From Cytophagales bacterium (GTDB lineage Bacteria; Bacteroidota; Bacteroidia; Cytophagales; Cyclobacteriaceae), in the NCBI GenBank assembly GCA_022360055.1, contig JAKSDO010000025.1, positions 1 to 58,839 of the forward strand: 58,839 nt of DNA. The letters are read 5' to 3'. Below are positions 10,947-19,477 of this stretch, piece after piece. The notes beneath the pieces are model-generated. The model ran no database searches. It saw only the letters and a list, made by a program, of their open reading frames with translations, and had not been told where the DNA came from. A program made the translations under genes and the position numbers. The first letter of the stretch is position 1, and the number at the start of each line of letters is the position of its first letter.

Positions 10947-12790
10947 GACATCACCTCCTTTTCAGACAATAACTCGTTAATTTTGGTTAATACATCGGAT
11001 GTTTTAAATGGTTGGCCCTGTACCTTATTCAGGCCAAGCATTGGCTTAAAGAATTTGGAATGAAGAATTGTCCTCAACTGGCCCATGTTCATCTCAGGCA
11101 CCAGGATCGTATCGTATTGCTCTATAATGCTTCCCAGATTTTTGGGAAGTGGGTTTAAATGTTTTAAGTGCACATAAGCCACTTTACCTCCCACAGAGTT
11201 TTTTTTGTCCACTGCAGATTTGATGGCGCCGTATGAACTGCCCCATCCGATCAGCAACAGGTCTCCGTCCGGATCGCCCATAACTTCCAATTCGGGGATA
11301 TCGTCAACGATACGATCTATTTTTTCCTGCCGTATCTCAACCATTCTTTGATGATTATCCGGATCATGGCTTACAGCCCCGGTAATATTTTGCTTTTCGA
11401 GGCCGCCAATTCTGTGCTCCATGCCTTGCATCCCTGGTACGGCCCACATTCTCGCCAATGTTTCAGGATCTCGCGTATAAGGAGCAAATTTTTCAGGATT
11501 TTCACAGAATTTTGGCTCCAGTACCGGCAATTCCTCCAGATTGGGAATTCTCCACGGTTCTGTCCCCTGGGCAATGTAGCCGTCTGTGAGAAGGATCACC
11601 GGCGTCATGTATTTTAATGCAATCCGGGCAGCTTCAATGGTCATGAAGAAACAATCGGCTGCGCTGGCGGCGGCTAAAACCGGAAGAGGCGCTTCTCCGT
11701 GTCTTCCGTACATGGCCTGGAATAAATCCGACTGTTCCGGTTTTGTCGGTAAACCGGTACTGGGGCCGGCCCGCTGTACATCCACAATAACCAAGGGAAG
11801 TTCAGTCATGATGGCCAGGCCAATGGCTTCAATTTTTAAGGATAGTCCGGGGCCTGAGGTCGTTGTTGCGGCCAGATTCCCGCCATACGAAGCGCCTATG
11901 GCACTGGCGATCCCGGCAATTTCATCTTCAGCCTGTAAATGGCGGATCCCATATTTTTTATAAGCTGAAATATACTGAAGGATATCCGTAGCCGGTGTAA
12001 TAGGATAGCTGCCGAGGAACAACGGAAGGTTGGCGCGTTTTGCGGCAACCACCAATCCCAGGGCGACTGCGTGGTTTCCGGATATATTTCGATAGGTGCC
12101 TTTTTCAAATTCGGCAGGTTGCAGTGTATATTGCCTTTTGAACGTATCGTTTTTCAACGCGTAGTTCCATCCGGCGTTTAGAACCCGTATGTTCGCCTCC
12201 AGTACGTCCGCATTATTTTTAAACCTGCGGTTCAGCCATTTTACCGTGGGTTCCATTGGCCGGTTAAACAGCCAGTAAGTAATGCCAAGAGCGAAAAAGT
12301 TTTTTGTTTTCTTTACAATCTTTGGGGAAATACCGGAGCCCTTAAGCTCTTCTTTTATAATGCTGTCAATATCTATTGTGGCAACATTATATTTTTTCAA
12401 GGTACCATCTTCTAACGGATTGGATGCATATTTTGCCAGCTTAAGATTTCTCTGATCAAAACCGCCCGTATTCGTAATAATGATTCCACCGTCTTTCAAA
12501 TTAGGTAAATTCACTTTGAGCGATGATGCATTCATCGCAATCAATACATCGATTACATCGCCATGTGTAGTTACTTCGTCAGAACCTAATTTGATCTGAA
12601 ATGCACTTACACCGTAGAGGGTGCCTTCCGGCGCCCTGATCTCCGACGGAAAATCCGGAAATGTATTTACATCTACTCCGGAACTGGCCGAAGCATTGGA
12701 AAACTGTTTCCCCGCCAGTTGCATGCCATCACCTGAATCCCCGGCAAATCTTACCGTTATCTCATCCAGATAAACGATTTCCTTTTTCAT
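10943..12790 (-). CDS. korA: 2-oxoglutarate (2-oxoacid):ferredoxin oxidoreductase, fused gamma-alpha subunit
   Basis: This 615-aa protein is a fusion. The N-terminal about 190 residues form the gamma domain that binds CoA and acyl groups (VRFAGDSGDGMQLAGKQFS near the start). The rest is the alpha domain, with GSYPITPATDILQYIS, TTTSGPGLSLK and VDVQRAGPSTGLPT, which supply the pyrimidine side of the TPP site. It pairs with KorB. No promoter is perfect upstream: TATCTTTT on the minus strand near 12802-12809 is one mismatch from TAnnTTTG. The terminator at 12860-12888 separates it from the nifJ unit, so it should have its own promoter. Confidence 0.92.
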   Translation of the reverse strand: MKKEIVYLDEITVRFAGDSGDGMQLAGKQFSNASASSGVDVNTFPDFPSEIRAPEGTLYGVSAFQIKLGSDEVTTHGDVIDVLIAMNASSLKVNLPNLKDGGIIITNTGGFDQRNLKLAKYASNPLEDGTLKKYNVATIDIDSIIKEELKGSGISPKIVKKTKNFFALGITYWLFNRPMEPTVKWLNRRFKNNADVLEANIRVLNAGWNYALKNDTFKRQYTLQPAEFEKGTYRNISGNHAVALGLVVAAKRANLPLFLGSYPITPATDILQYISAYKKYGIRHLQAEDEIAGIASAIGASYGGNLAATTTSGPGLSLKIEAIGLAIMTELPLVIVDVQRAGPSTGLPTKPEQSDLFQAMYGRHGEAPLPVLAAASAADCFFMTIEAARIALKYMTPVILLTDGYIAQGTEPWRIPNLEELPVLEPKFCENPEKFAPYTRDPETLARMWAVPGMQGMEHRIGGLEKQNITGAVSHDPDNHQRMVEIRQEKIDRIVDDIPELEVMGDPDGDLLLIGWGSSYGAIKSAVDKKNSVGGKVAYVHLKHLNPLPKNLGSIIEQYDTILVPEMNMGQLRTILHSKFFKPMLGLNKVQGQPFKTSDVLTKINELLSEKEVMS

Positions 12791-12859
12791 ATTCCAATAA
12801 TTAAAAGATAAAACTAATTGCCTCGCGGACCCCTCTCAATCATCATTCAAAGGCAATTC

Positions 12860-12888
12860 ATAAAAGAGCGCCCAAAGTCGAGGCGCTC
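12860..12888 (-). terminator. Rho-independent terminator after the nifJ-DHOD unit
   Basis: On the minus strand a perfect 7-bp stem GAGCGCC / GGCGCTC with a 9-base loop is followed by TTTTAT. It comes a few bases after the stop of the DHOD-like gene and divides the block into two transcription units. Confidence 0.8.
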
Positions 12889-12897
12889 CCGGTTAAT

Positions 12898-13890
12898 TTA
12901 CAATTGATACTTTGTTAACGCTTTCATGTACTGAGCTCTTTCAAATGAGCTTGGATCAGCGGTTTTTTTCTGACTCATACTTCCCTGAAGCTCACTTACG
13001 GCATTATAATCGTTTTCCCGCATCCATTGCTTCAAGTGATCTTCAATATTTTTTACGTGGTTAATTCCATGCTTGAGTAGCGAAGAACAAAGCATGGTTA
13101 CATTGGCTCCTACCAATAGCATTTTCACGACATCGGTTCCGGTATGGATTCCACTGGTTGCCGCCAAATCCGCTTTGATGTTGTCTTTTAAAATGGCAAT
13201 CCATCGCATCGGAATTCGCATTGCACTCGATTGGCTTAAGAGCAGGTTAGGAGTTACTTCATATTCATCCAAATCAATATCCGGCTGATAGAATCTGTTA
13301 AACAATACGAGCGCATCTGCTCCGGCCTCGTCAAACTGTTTGGCCATATTGGAGAAGTTTGAAAAAAACGGAGAGAGTTTTAGGGCAACCGGGATATTTA
13401 CGGCGCCTTTAACTGCCTTCAGAATTTCTACATATTGAGCTTCGACTTCTGCGCCGGTCATAGATGAATCTGTCGGGATATAGTAAATATTGAGCTCGAG
13501 CGCATCTGCTCCGGCACGCTCGATTTCTTTGGCATAGTCCGTCCATCCGCCAATTGAGCTGCCATTCAGACTGGCGATAATGGGTACATCCACAACTGCT
13601 TTCGCTTTTTGAATATGTTCCAGGTAGAGTTCCGGTCCAAGCTTGTAATCTTCTACTTCCGGGAAATAGGAAAGCGATTCTGCGAATGCGTCCGTTCCCT
13701 GCGTCGTATGAAAATTATATTCTTCCTGTTCCAGCCTTATTTGTTCCTCAAAAAGTGAATAAAGAACTACCGCGCCTATTCCTGCATCTTCGAGTTTCTT
13801 AATGTTACTAATTTCCTCGGAAAGAGGAGAGGCAGACGCCACTAATGGAGATTTTAGCGTCTTGCCCAAATATGTTGTTGATAAATCCAT
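12898..13890 (-). CDS. Dihydroorotate dehydrogenase-like flavoprotein linked to NifJ
   Basis: This 330-aa TIM-barrel protein resembles class 1 dihydroorotate dehydrogenases (FMN). Visible features are MDLSTTYLGKTLKSPLVASASPLS at the start, PIIASLNGSSIGGWTDYAK, the substrate-loop region GADALELNIYYIP, and PVALKLSPFF. The catalytic loop of true PyrD is not clearly conserved, and the gene sits 25 bases after nifJ, not with pyrimidine genes. As I recall, this DHOD-like family is often found next to pyruvate:ferredoxin oxidoreductase. A ferredoxin-dependent redox role is therefore a reasonable inference, but the reaction is not known. Genuine PyrD activity is possible but less likely. Confidence 0.8.
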   Translation of the reverse strand: MDLSTTYLGKTLKSPLVASASPLSEEISNIKKLEDAGIGAVVLYSLFEEQIRLEQEEYNFHTTQGTDAFAESLSYFPEVEDYKLGPELYLEHIQKAKAVVDVPIIASLNGSSIGGWTDYAKEIERAGADALELNIYYIPTDSSMTGAEVEAQYVEILKAVKGAVNIPVALKLSPFFSNFSNMAKQFDEAGADALVLFNRFYQPDIDLDEYEVTPNLLLSQSSAMRIPMRWIAILKDNIKADLAATSGIHTGTDVVKMLLVGANVTMLCSSLLKHGINHVKNIEDHLKQWMRENDYNAVSELQGSMSQKKTADPSSFERAQYMKALTKYQL

Positions 13891-13915
13891 TTTATAATTT
13901 TCTTAGTTTTTATTG

Positions 13916-16900
13916 CTATTCCTCAATTTTTTCACCTTCTCTTGCAGCAAGATATTGAAAGTGCTTAAATCTCATTTCAGCATCCAGCTGAGCCTGATCA
14001 ATATATTGCTTGGCGAGTGCAGGCTTGCTCTTCATGAGCATTTTGAACCTGTTTTCCATTTCCATATATTCTCCCACCTTCATTTTACGAGGTCTGGAAT
14101 CTAGGGTTAACGGATTTTCGCCCTGAAGGATCTTATCGGGATTGTATCTGTAAAGGATCCATTGACCGGAATCGACAGCCGCTTTCTGATTTTTCAAAGG
14201 ATTGGACATGTCGATACCATGGGCAATGCAATGCGAATATGCAATGATAATCGATGGCCCGTCAAAAGCTTCGGCTTCCAGGAATGCCTTCAGCGTTTGC
14301 TCATCTTTCGAACCAAAAGCAACTACGGCTACATAGACAGATTCGTAGGCCATGGCGATCATCCCCAGGTCCTTTTTCTTGATCGGTTTACCACTGGCAG
14401 AGAATTTAGCAACAGCACCAATCGGAGTCGCTTTGGAAGTTTGTCCGCCGGTATTGGAGTAAACTTCAGTATCCATTACAAGTACGTTCACATTCTTCCC
14501 TGAAGCGAGCACATGGTCTAAACCACCGTAGCCAATGTCATAAGCCCATCCGTCGCCGCCGACGATCCAGACGCTTTTTTTGGCAAGATAATCGGCTGCT
14601 TCCAACAACCGTTTGGCTTCAGGTGAATCGATCTCATTCAATTTGGCTTTAAGGGTCTCGATGCGCTCTCGTTGCTCAAATATACCGGCTTCATCCGATT
14701 GATCGGCATTTAAAAGCTGCTCAGCCAAGGGGTCGCCAATCTTCGAAGCGAGTTCTTTCACCAATTGCTTCGCATTTTCGGTTTGCTTGTCAATTGCAAG
14801 TCGATATCCAAGACCAAATTCGGCATTATCCTCAAATAATGAATTTGACCACGCCGGCCCTCTGCCGTCTTTATTTGTGGCATATGGGGTAGTCGGCAAG
14901 TTGCCGCCATAGATCGACGAACAACCCGTTGCATTGGCGATCAGCATTCGGTCGCCGAACAGTTGGGTCATCATTTTTATATACGGTGTCTCACCGCAGC
15001 CCGAACATGCGCCGGAGAACTCGAACAAAGGTTCCTGCAATTGTTGAGTCCTGATCGAGTTTAATGGAATCTTATTCCTGTCCATTTCGGGGATACTAAG
15101 GAAGAAGTCCCAGTTTTTAATCTCCTCATTTCTCAACGGCAGTTGAGGCTCCATTACAAGGGCCTTTTTACTTTTATCCGTTTTTTGTTTGGCAGGGCAG
15201 ACTTCCACACATACGCCGCAACCCGTGCAGTCTTCCGCAGCTACCTGGATCGTATATTTCAGACCTTCTGCTCTGTACTCCTTATTCCTTACATCGACAG
15301 ACTTAAAGGTCGAGGGAGCGTCTTTAAGCAAGGCAGGATCGTAAGCTTTTATTCTTATTGTCGCATGCGGACAAACCATCGCGCATTTTCCGCACTGGGT
15401 ACAAGTATCGGGATCCCAGGTCGGAATCGTTAATGCAATATTCCTCTTTTCGTATTTGGCCGTACCGATCGGGAAGGTCCCGTCTACAGGGAAAGCGCTT
15501 ACGGGGAGATCGTCCCCTCTGCCCGCAATAATTTCTCCAAGTACCTTTTCAACAAAGTCCGGGGAACCGGCCGGAACCGGGGCTTTTAATGAAGTATCGC
15601 TATCTACTTTAGCAGGTATTTCTACTTCATATAGATTTTCCAAAGTATTGTCGACTGCTTTTAGATTCATCTGTACGATGACCTCACCTTTTCTACCGTA
15701 GGTTTTGACAATCGAGTCTTTGATTGCTTCTATTGCTTTATCCCGTGGGAGCACACCCGAGATCGCAAAGAAACAAACCTGCATCACCGTATTGATTCGT
15801 CGCCCCATTCCACTCTTTTCAGCTACGTCCTGGGCGTCGATGATGTAAAGCTTTGCTTCTTTCTCAATGAGTTGAGACTGTACTTCTCTTGGGAGCTTAT
15901 TCCAGATCTCATCCCTGCCGTACGGTGTATTCACTAAGAAAGTGCCTCCTTTGTCCAGATTCTTCAACATGTCTGTTGATTCCAGGAATACCGCCTGATG
16001 ACAGGCCACGAGATTTGCCTTGGTGATGAGATAAGGAGATTCAATCGGATCCGGGCCGAATCTAAGGTGAGAGGTAGTGATCGAACCTGATTTTTTAGAA
16101 TCATATACAAAGTATCCCTGAGCATAATTGTCTGTGTTTTCACCGATAATTTTAATCGAGTTTTTGTTTGCTCCAACAGTTCCATCTGAACCCAATCCGT
16201 AGAACATAGCCCGTACAACCTTATCGGATTCAATACTGAATTCGGGATCGAAGTCAAGACTCAGGTGATTCACATCATCATTGATGCCAACTACGAAATG
16301 ATTTCTTGCATTTTTTCCGCTGTTTTCAAGAACAGCCTTGACCATGGCAGGTGTGAATTCTTTTGATGAAAGACCATATCTGCCGCCGACAATTTGTGGT
16401 TTTTCAGCGAGCGTTCCATATCCGGAATCCAACCCTTCATTTATTGCGTTTACAACATCCAGATACATGGGCTCCCCGTTAGCTCCCGGTTCTTTCGTCC
16501 TATCTAGGACACAAATCGATTTTACTGTGGCCGGAATAGCTTCCATAAATGCCTTTAAGGCAAATGGCCGATACAATCTTACCATGATTACACCGGTTTT
16601 TTCACCGTTTGCATTGAGGTAATCAACCGTCTCTTTTACGGTTTGTGCAGCAGAAGCCATAATTATGATCACTTTTTCGGCATCTTCTGCACCATAATAT
16701 TCATAGAGCCTGTATTGTCTGCCCGTTAACTCAGCAAACTTGTCCATATTCTTCTGCACTATATCGGGACACCGAGCATAGAAATGATTCATCGTCTCCC
16801 TGTTCTGGAAGAATACGTCTGGATTTTGAGCTGTTCCTCTGATCACCGGCCTGTCCGGACTAAGCGCTCGTCTTCTGTGCGCCTTTACCAGGTCATCGGT

Positions 16901-17488
16901 GACCATGGCTCTCATTACATCGTCTTCTACAACTTCAATTTTAGCAACTTCATGAGATGTTCTGAATCCATCAAAAAAGTGAAGGAAGGGGATTCGCGAT
17001 TCGAGGGTCGATGCCTGTGCAATTAATCCAAAGTCCATAACTTCCTGTACCGAAGCGGATGCCAGCATGGCAAAACCTGTGGTACGCGCAGCCATAACAT
17101 CCGAATGATCTCCAAAGATCGAAAGTGCATGTGTCGCCAAAGTTCTGGCTGAAATGTTAAATACAGTTGAAGTTAATTCTCCTGCTATTTTGAACATATT
17201 TGGTATTTTAAGCAAAAGGCCCTGGGAGGCGGTAAATGTAGTGGTTAATGCGCCCGCCTGCAATGATCCGTGAACTGCTCCGGCCGCCCCGCCTTCACTT
17301 TGCATTTCAGCAATAACCGGTACATTTCCCCAAATGTTTTTGATTCCTTTGGCAGACCATTCGTCTGCCCATTCTCCCATGTTTGAGGAGGGAGTAATCG
17401 GGTAGATGGCACAGACTTCGTTCACCCGGTAAGCCGTATATGCAGCAGCCTCATTACCATCTATAGTAAGATATTTTTTTCCCTTCAT
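13916..17488 (-). CDS. nifJ: Pyruvate:ferredoxin (flavodoxin) oxidoreductase
   Basis: This is a single-chain 1190-aa PFOR that makes acetyl-CoA and CO2 from pyruvate and CoA, reducing ferredoxin or flavodoxin. Domains in order: alpha TPP-pyrimidine domain (YPITPSSNMGEWADEW near 29), CoA domain, gamma domain (about 420-630), and a ferredoxin-like insert with two 4Fe-4S sets (CTQCGKCAMVCP from Cys696, then CTGCGVCVEVCP). Last comes the beta domain with the proximal-cluster cysteines in SGACSGCGETP and the TPP/Mg motif GGDGWAYD (Asp979). All key residues are present. The enzyme is oxygen-sensitive in many organisms, so it suggests anaerobic or microaerobic metabolism. Two CRP/FNR-like palindromes lie upstream (17591-17604 and 17641-17656). 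Confidence 0.96.
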   Translation of the reverse strand: MKGKKYLTIDGNEAAAYTAYRVNEVCAIYPITPSSNMGEWADEWSAKGIKNIWGNVPVIAEMQSEGGAAGAVHGSLQAGALTTTFTASQGLLLKIPNMFKIAGELTSTVFNISARTLATHALSIFGDHSDVMAARTTGFAMLASASVQEVMDFGLIAQASTLESRIPFLHFFDGFRTSHEVAKIEVVEDDVMRAMVTDDLVKAHRRRALSPDRPVIRGTAQNPDVFFQNRETMNHFYARCPDIVQKNMDKFAELTGRQYRLYEYYGAEDAEKVIIIMASAAQTVKETVDYLNANGEKTGVIMVRLYRPFALKAFMEAIPATVKSICVLDRTKEPGANGEPMYLDVVNAINEGLDSGYGTLAEKPQIVGGRYGLSSKEFTPAMVKAVLENSGKNARNHFVVGINDDVNHLSLDFDPEFSIESDKVVRAMFYGLGSDGTVGANKNSIKIIGENTDNYAQGYFVYDSKKSGSITTSHLRFGPDPIESPYLITKANLVACHQAVFLESTDMLKNLDKGGTFLVNTPYGRDEIWNKLPREVQSQLIEKEAKLYIIDAQDVAEKSGMGRRINTVMQVCFFAISGVLPRDKAIEAIKDSIVKTYGRKGEVIVQMNLKAVDNTLENLYEVEIPAKVDSDTSLKAPVPAGSPDFVEKVLGEIIAGRGDDLPVSAFPVDGTFPIGTAKYEKRNIALTIPTWDPDTCTQCGKCAMVCPHATIRIKAYDPALLKDAPSTFKSVDVRNKEYRAEGLKYTIQVAAEDCTGCGVCVEVCPAKQKTDKSKKALVMEPQLPLRNEEIKNWDFFLSIPEMDRNKIPLNSIRTQQLQEPLFEFSGACSGCGETPYIKMMTQLFGDRMLIANATGCSSIYGGNLPTTPYATNKDGRGPAWSNSLFEDNAEFGLGYRLAIDKQTENAKQLVKELASKIGDPLAEQLLNADQSDEAGIFEQRERIETLKAKLNEIDSPEAKRLLEAADYLAKKSVWIVGGDGWAYDIGYGGLDHVLASGKNVNVLVMDTEVYSNTGGQTSKATPIGAVAKFSASGKPIKKKDLGMIAMAYESVYVAVVAFGSKDEQTLKAFLEAEAFDGPSIIIAYSHCIAHGIDMSNPLKNQKAAVDSGQWILYRYNPDKILQGENPLTLDSRPRKMKVGEYMEMENRFKMLMKSKPALAKQYIDQAQLDAEMRFKHFQYLAAREGEKIEE

Positions 17489-17590
17489 AATGATGAATTG
17501 TTATAATATAATTGAGTCAAAAAAAAAATTCTGGCGAAAATCAAATTCCGAACAATTTATCAAAAATAGTGATGGGATTCTAGATTAAAG

Positions 17591-17604
17591 ATGATAAATA
17601 TCAT
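17591..17604. promoter_or_regulatory. FNR-like palindrome upstream of nifJ
   Basis: ATGATAAATATCAT is a perfect inverted repeat. It fits the FNR core TGAT-N4-ATCA, with only the outermost base pair differing from TTGATNNNNATCAA. It lies 103 bases upstream of the nifJ ATG. Its use by a CRP/FNR-family regulator is an inference. Confidence 0.35.
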
Positions 17605-17640
17605 GTTTAAAATGTTCGCTAAATGGCTCCCGAATCCGTA

Positions 17641-17656
17641 AGTGATGAAGGTCACA
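17641..17656. promoter_or_regulatory. CRP-like palindrome between ribE terminator and nifJ
   Basis: AGTGA-TGAAGG-TCACA matches the TGTGA-N6-TCACA architecture at nine of ten consensus positions. It lies 153 bases upstream of nifJ, just outside the ribE terminator hairpin. Confidence 0.35.
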
Positions 17657-17660
17657 CATA

Positions 17661-17701
17661 CAAAAAGAAAAACCCCTGAAAATCGCTTTCAGAGGCTTTT
17701 T
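17661..17701 (-). terminator. Rho-independent terminator of ribE
   Basis: On the minus strand CCTCTGAAAGCGATTTTCAGGGG folds into a strong stem (CCTCTGAAA with TTTCAGGGG, one wobble pair), followed by TTTTTC. It begins 29 bases after the ribE stop codon. Confidence 0.8.
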
Positions 17702-17729
17702 ATAATGATTCTAAATAAGCTTGCTCAAT

Positions 17730-18344
17730 TCAGTTTTTGATTGCCGCATCTTTATATCCCAGATCAAAAAGCCGTTTTATATATTTTCCGATCACATCAA
17801 ATTCCAGGTTTACGGTTGTTCCGATTTTATAGGTTTTGAAATTAGTAACATCCATTGTATGTGGAATTATGGTCACCCTAAAACTGCCTTCTTTTACATT
17901 GAACACGGTAAGGCTTACCCCATCGATGCAAATGGACCCTTTTTCTACCAATATGTTGCCCGTCGACTCGTAATCGTATTCGAAATCAAAAAGCCAGCTT
18001 CCGTCAACCTCTTTGACATCGGTGCATGTCCCGGTCTGATCGACATGACCCTGAACGATGTGTCCGTCGAAGCGATATCCTGAGGCCATTGCCCTTTCCA
18101 GGTTTACAATATCACCGACCCTGAGCGCTCCGAGGTTCGATTTGATTAATGTTTCCTGTACAGCCGTTACCTGGTATTCACCATCACCGATATTCGTGAG
18201 TGTCAAGCAAACTCCGTTATGTGACAGGCTGTCATTTATTTTCATTTCCGAAGCAAAAGGCGCTTCTATGGTGAAGGTTTTATTCGTTCCTTCGATATCG
18301 ATTCTCTTTACAATTCCTGTAGTTTCTACGATTCCGGTAAACAT
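17730..18344 (-). CDS. ribE: Riboflavin synthase, alpha subunit
   Basis: This 204-aa protein dismutates two 6,7-dimethyl-8-ribityllumazine molecules to riboflavin and a pyrimidine by-product. The diagnostic start MFTGIVETTG is present. The family's two similar lumazine-binding barrels are also seen: first half with SLSHNGVCLTLT and GDIVNLERAM, second half with GSICIDGVSLTVFNV and GTTVNLEFDVIGKY. The length is normal. The ATG at 18344 lies 5 bases after the stop of the kinase-like gene, so the two are probably co-transcribed. No other riboflavin gene is in the window. Its product feeds FMN and FAD, as needed by the flavoproteins nearby, but that is not evidence of a functional link. Confidence 0.95.
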   Translation of the reverse strand: MFTGIVETTGIVKRIDIEGTNKTFTIEAPFASEMKINDSLSHNGVCLTLTNIGDGEYQVTAVQETLIKSNLGALRVGDIVNLERAMASGYRFDGHIVQGHVDQTGTCTDVKEVDGSWLFDFEYDYESTGNILVEKGSICIDGVSLTVFNVKEGSFRVTIIPHTMDVTNFKTYKIGTTVNLEFDVIGKYIKRLFDLGYKDAAIKN

Positions 18345-18349
18345 GATCT

Positions 18350-19411
18350 TTATAGATTTACAAATGAATATTTATGTCTGATAGGATATTTAAAAACAAA
18401 TTTTAAGCTCGTATAAAGGATCTCACCCATGTTTTGACAGGCGAGAAATTCTTTATCGTTATACAATTTTGAGAGATCCTGCCGCAACGATTTTACATGT
18501 GTTTTAGGCGCAATTTCATCCTGCATCATGGCTTTGACAAGATTTCTGATCGGCGGGCCGGAGATCTTGGATTTCAGGCGGTTGGCAATCAGTGAGCGCT
18601 CTTCTTTCTGGTATTGCATTTCAAGTTCCGGGGCCAGGTTTTTCATTCCGAGCTTTATGATCGGGTTGTTTTGCTTGAAGTACTGAGGCATGTATATCGC
18701 CGAGCGGGCTTCGAAGGCTTGCTGGTCAAAATCGATCGCTCGAATCCGGTAGTGGATTTCATCAAAATCCGGGATTACTTCTACCACAAAGTTGCTGGAA
18801 TGCATATCTCCTAACAAGCGCACAAGGCATCTTTCATTGAATTTTATAAATTCTTTGGAAAGCCTCATAATATTGAGGTGGGGATCTTTGAGGTTCTTTT
18901 TAATAAAATCGTCCCCCGGAATTCCCTGAATATGTTCTTCTACAAGCGTTGATTCGCATACCAGGAAGTTTATCTTATTAGGTGATATCAGGTGCTCAAG
19001 TTCCAGGCCGTATACTCTTGATGCATCTGCGGTTTTGATATAAAAATAATCAAAAAGGTCGTTGATTTTATTCACGATCCTGATCCGGAAAGGCTTGGTA
19101 TTGCCATACGTACACAGATCGATCCGGTCGATGTACAGGTGCTCAATTACGGAGACATCTCCTGCGGATTTCAAGTGTGCGTAAATCTTTTTCAGCGCTT
19201 CGTGAACGTGTAGCATTTCGGAATGCGGATGTAAAACCGTTTCCCACAAGGTGTCTTTCCCGTGATTGTCTATAAAAGGGATCGCGTTATCAAAACGGTG
19301 CAACTCTTCGTAGGTAATAGGAAGGTGCACCTCCCGCCCCTGAGCGACAAGGTATTCCCGGAGGGGTTCCTTTATGCTATAGACAAGTTTCTTTTTGCTT
19401 ATAAATGCCAT
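18350..19411 (-). CDS. Orphan protein with protein-kinase-like / aminoglycoside-phosphotransferase-like fold hallmarks
   Basis: No named family is recognised in this 353-aa soluble protein. The order of motifs resembles the kinase-like fold: a possible ATP lysine in FYIKTADAS (Lys126), a helix glutamate in GLELEHL (138/139), and a hinge-like segment LVEEHIQGIPGDD (156-168). A catalytic-loop-like LLGDMHSSNF follows (Asp202, Asn207), then a metal-binding RAIDFDQQAF (Asp227, Asp229). HGDxHxxN plus (I/L)DFD is the usual pattern of APH-, HipA- and WaaP-type kinases. A glycosyltransferase gene lies upstream and ribE 5 bases downstream. A sugar or lipid-A-type kinase, or a protein kinase, is possible; an inactive pseudokinase cannot be excluded. 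A -7 element lies at 19440-19447. Confidence 0.6.
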   Translation of the reverse strand: MAFISKKKLVYSIKEPLREYLVAQGREVHLPITYEELHRFDNAIPFIDNHGKDTLWETVLHPHSEMLHVHEALKKIYAHLKSAGDVSVIEHLYIDRIDLCTYGNTKPFRIRIVNKINDLFDYFYIKTADASRVYGLELEHLISPNKINFLVCESTLVEEHIQGIPGDDFIKKNLKDPHLNIMRLSKEFIKFNERCLVRLLGDMHSSNFVVEVIPDFDEIHYRIRAIDFDQQAFEARSAIYMPQYFKQNNPIIKLGMKNLAPELEMQYQKEERSLIANRLKSKISGPPIRNLVKAMMQDEIAPKTHVKSLRQDLSKLYNDKEFLACQNMGEILYTSLKFVFKYPIRHKYSFVNL

Positions 19412-19439
19412 AAATGCTCTTTCGCGAATTCAGTGTGAG

Positions 19440-19447
19440 CAAATTTA
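19440..19447 (-). promoter_or_regulatory. -7 element (TAAATTTG) before the kinase-like gene
   Basis: TAAATTTG on the minus strand lies 29 bases upstream of the ATG at 19411, in the 66-base gap after the glycosyltransferase gene. It may give a second promoter for the kinase-like gene and ribE. Confidence 0.35.
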
Positions 19448-19477
19448 GTGGAAAATAAATTAGCAGGAATTGGATTT

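Noticed and set aside
9897-17488. Reductive TCA carbon fixation
   Set aside because: KorAB and NifJ alone do not show it; no ATP-citrate lyase, fumarate reductase or similar gene is in the window.
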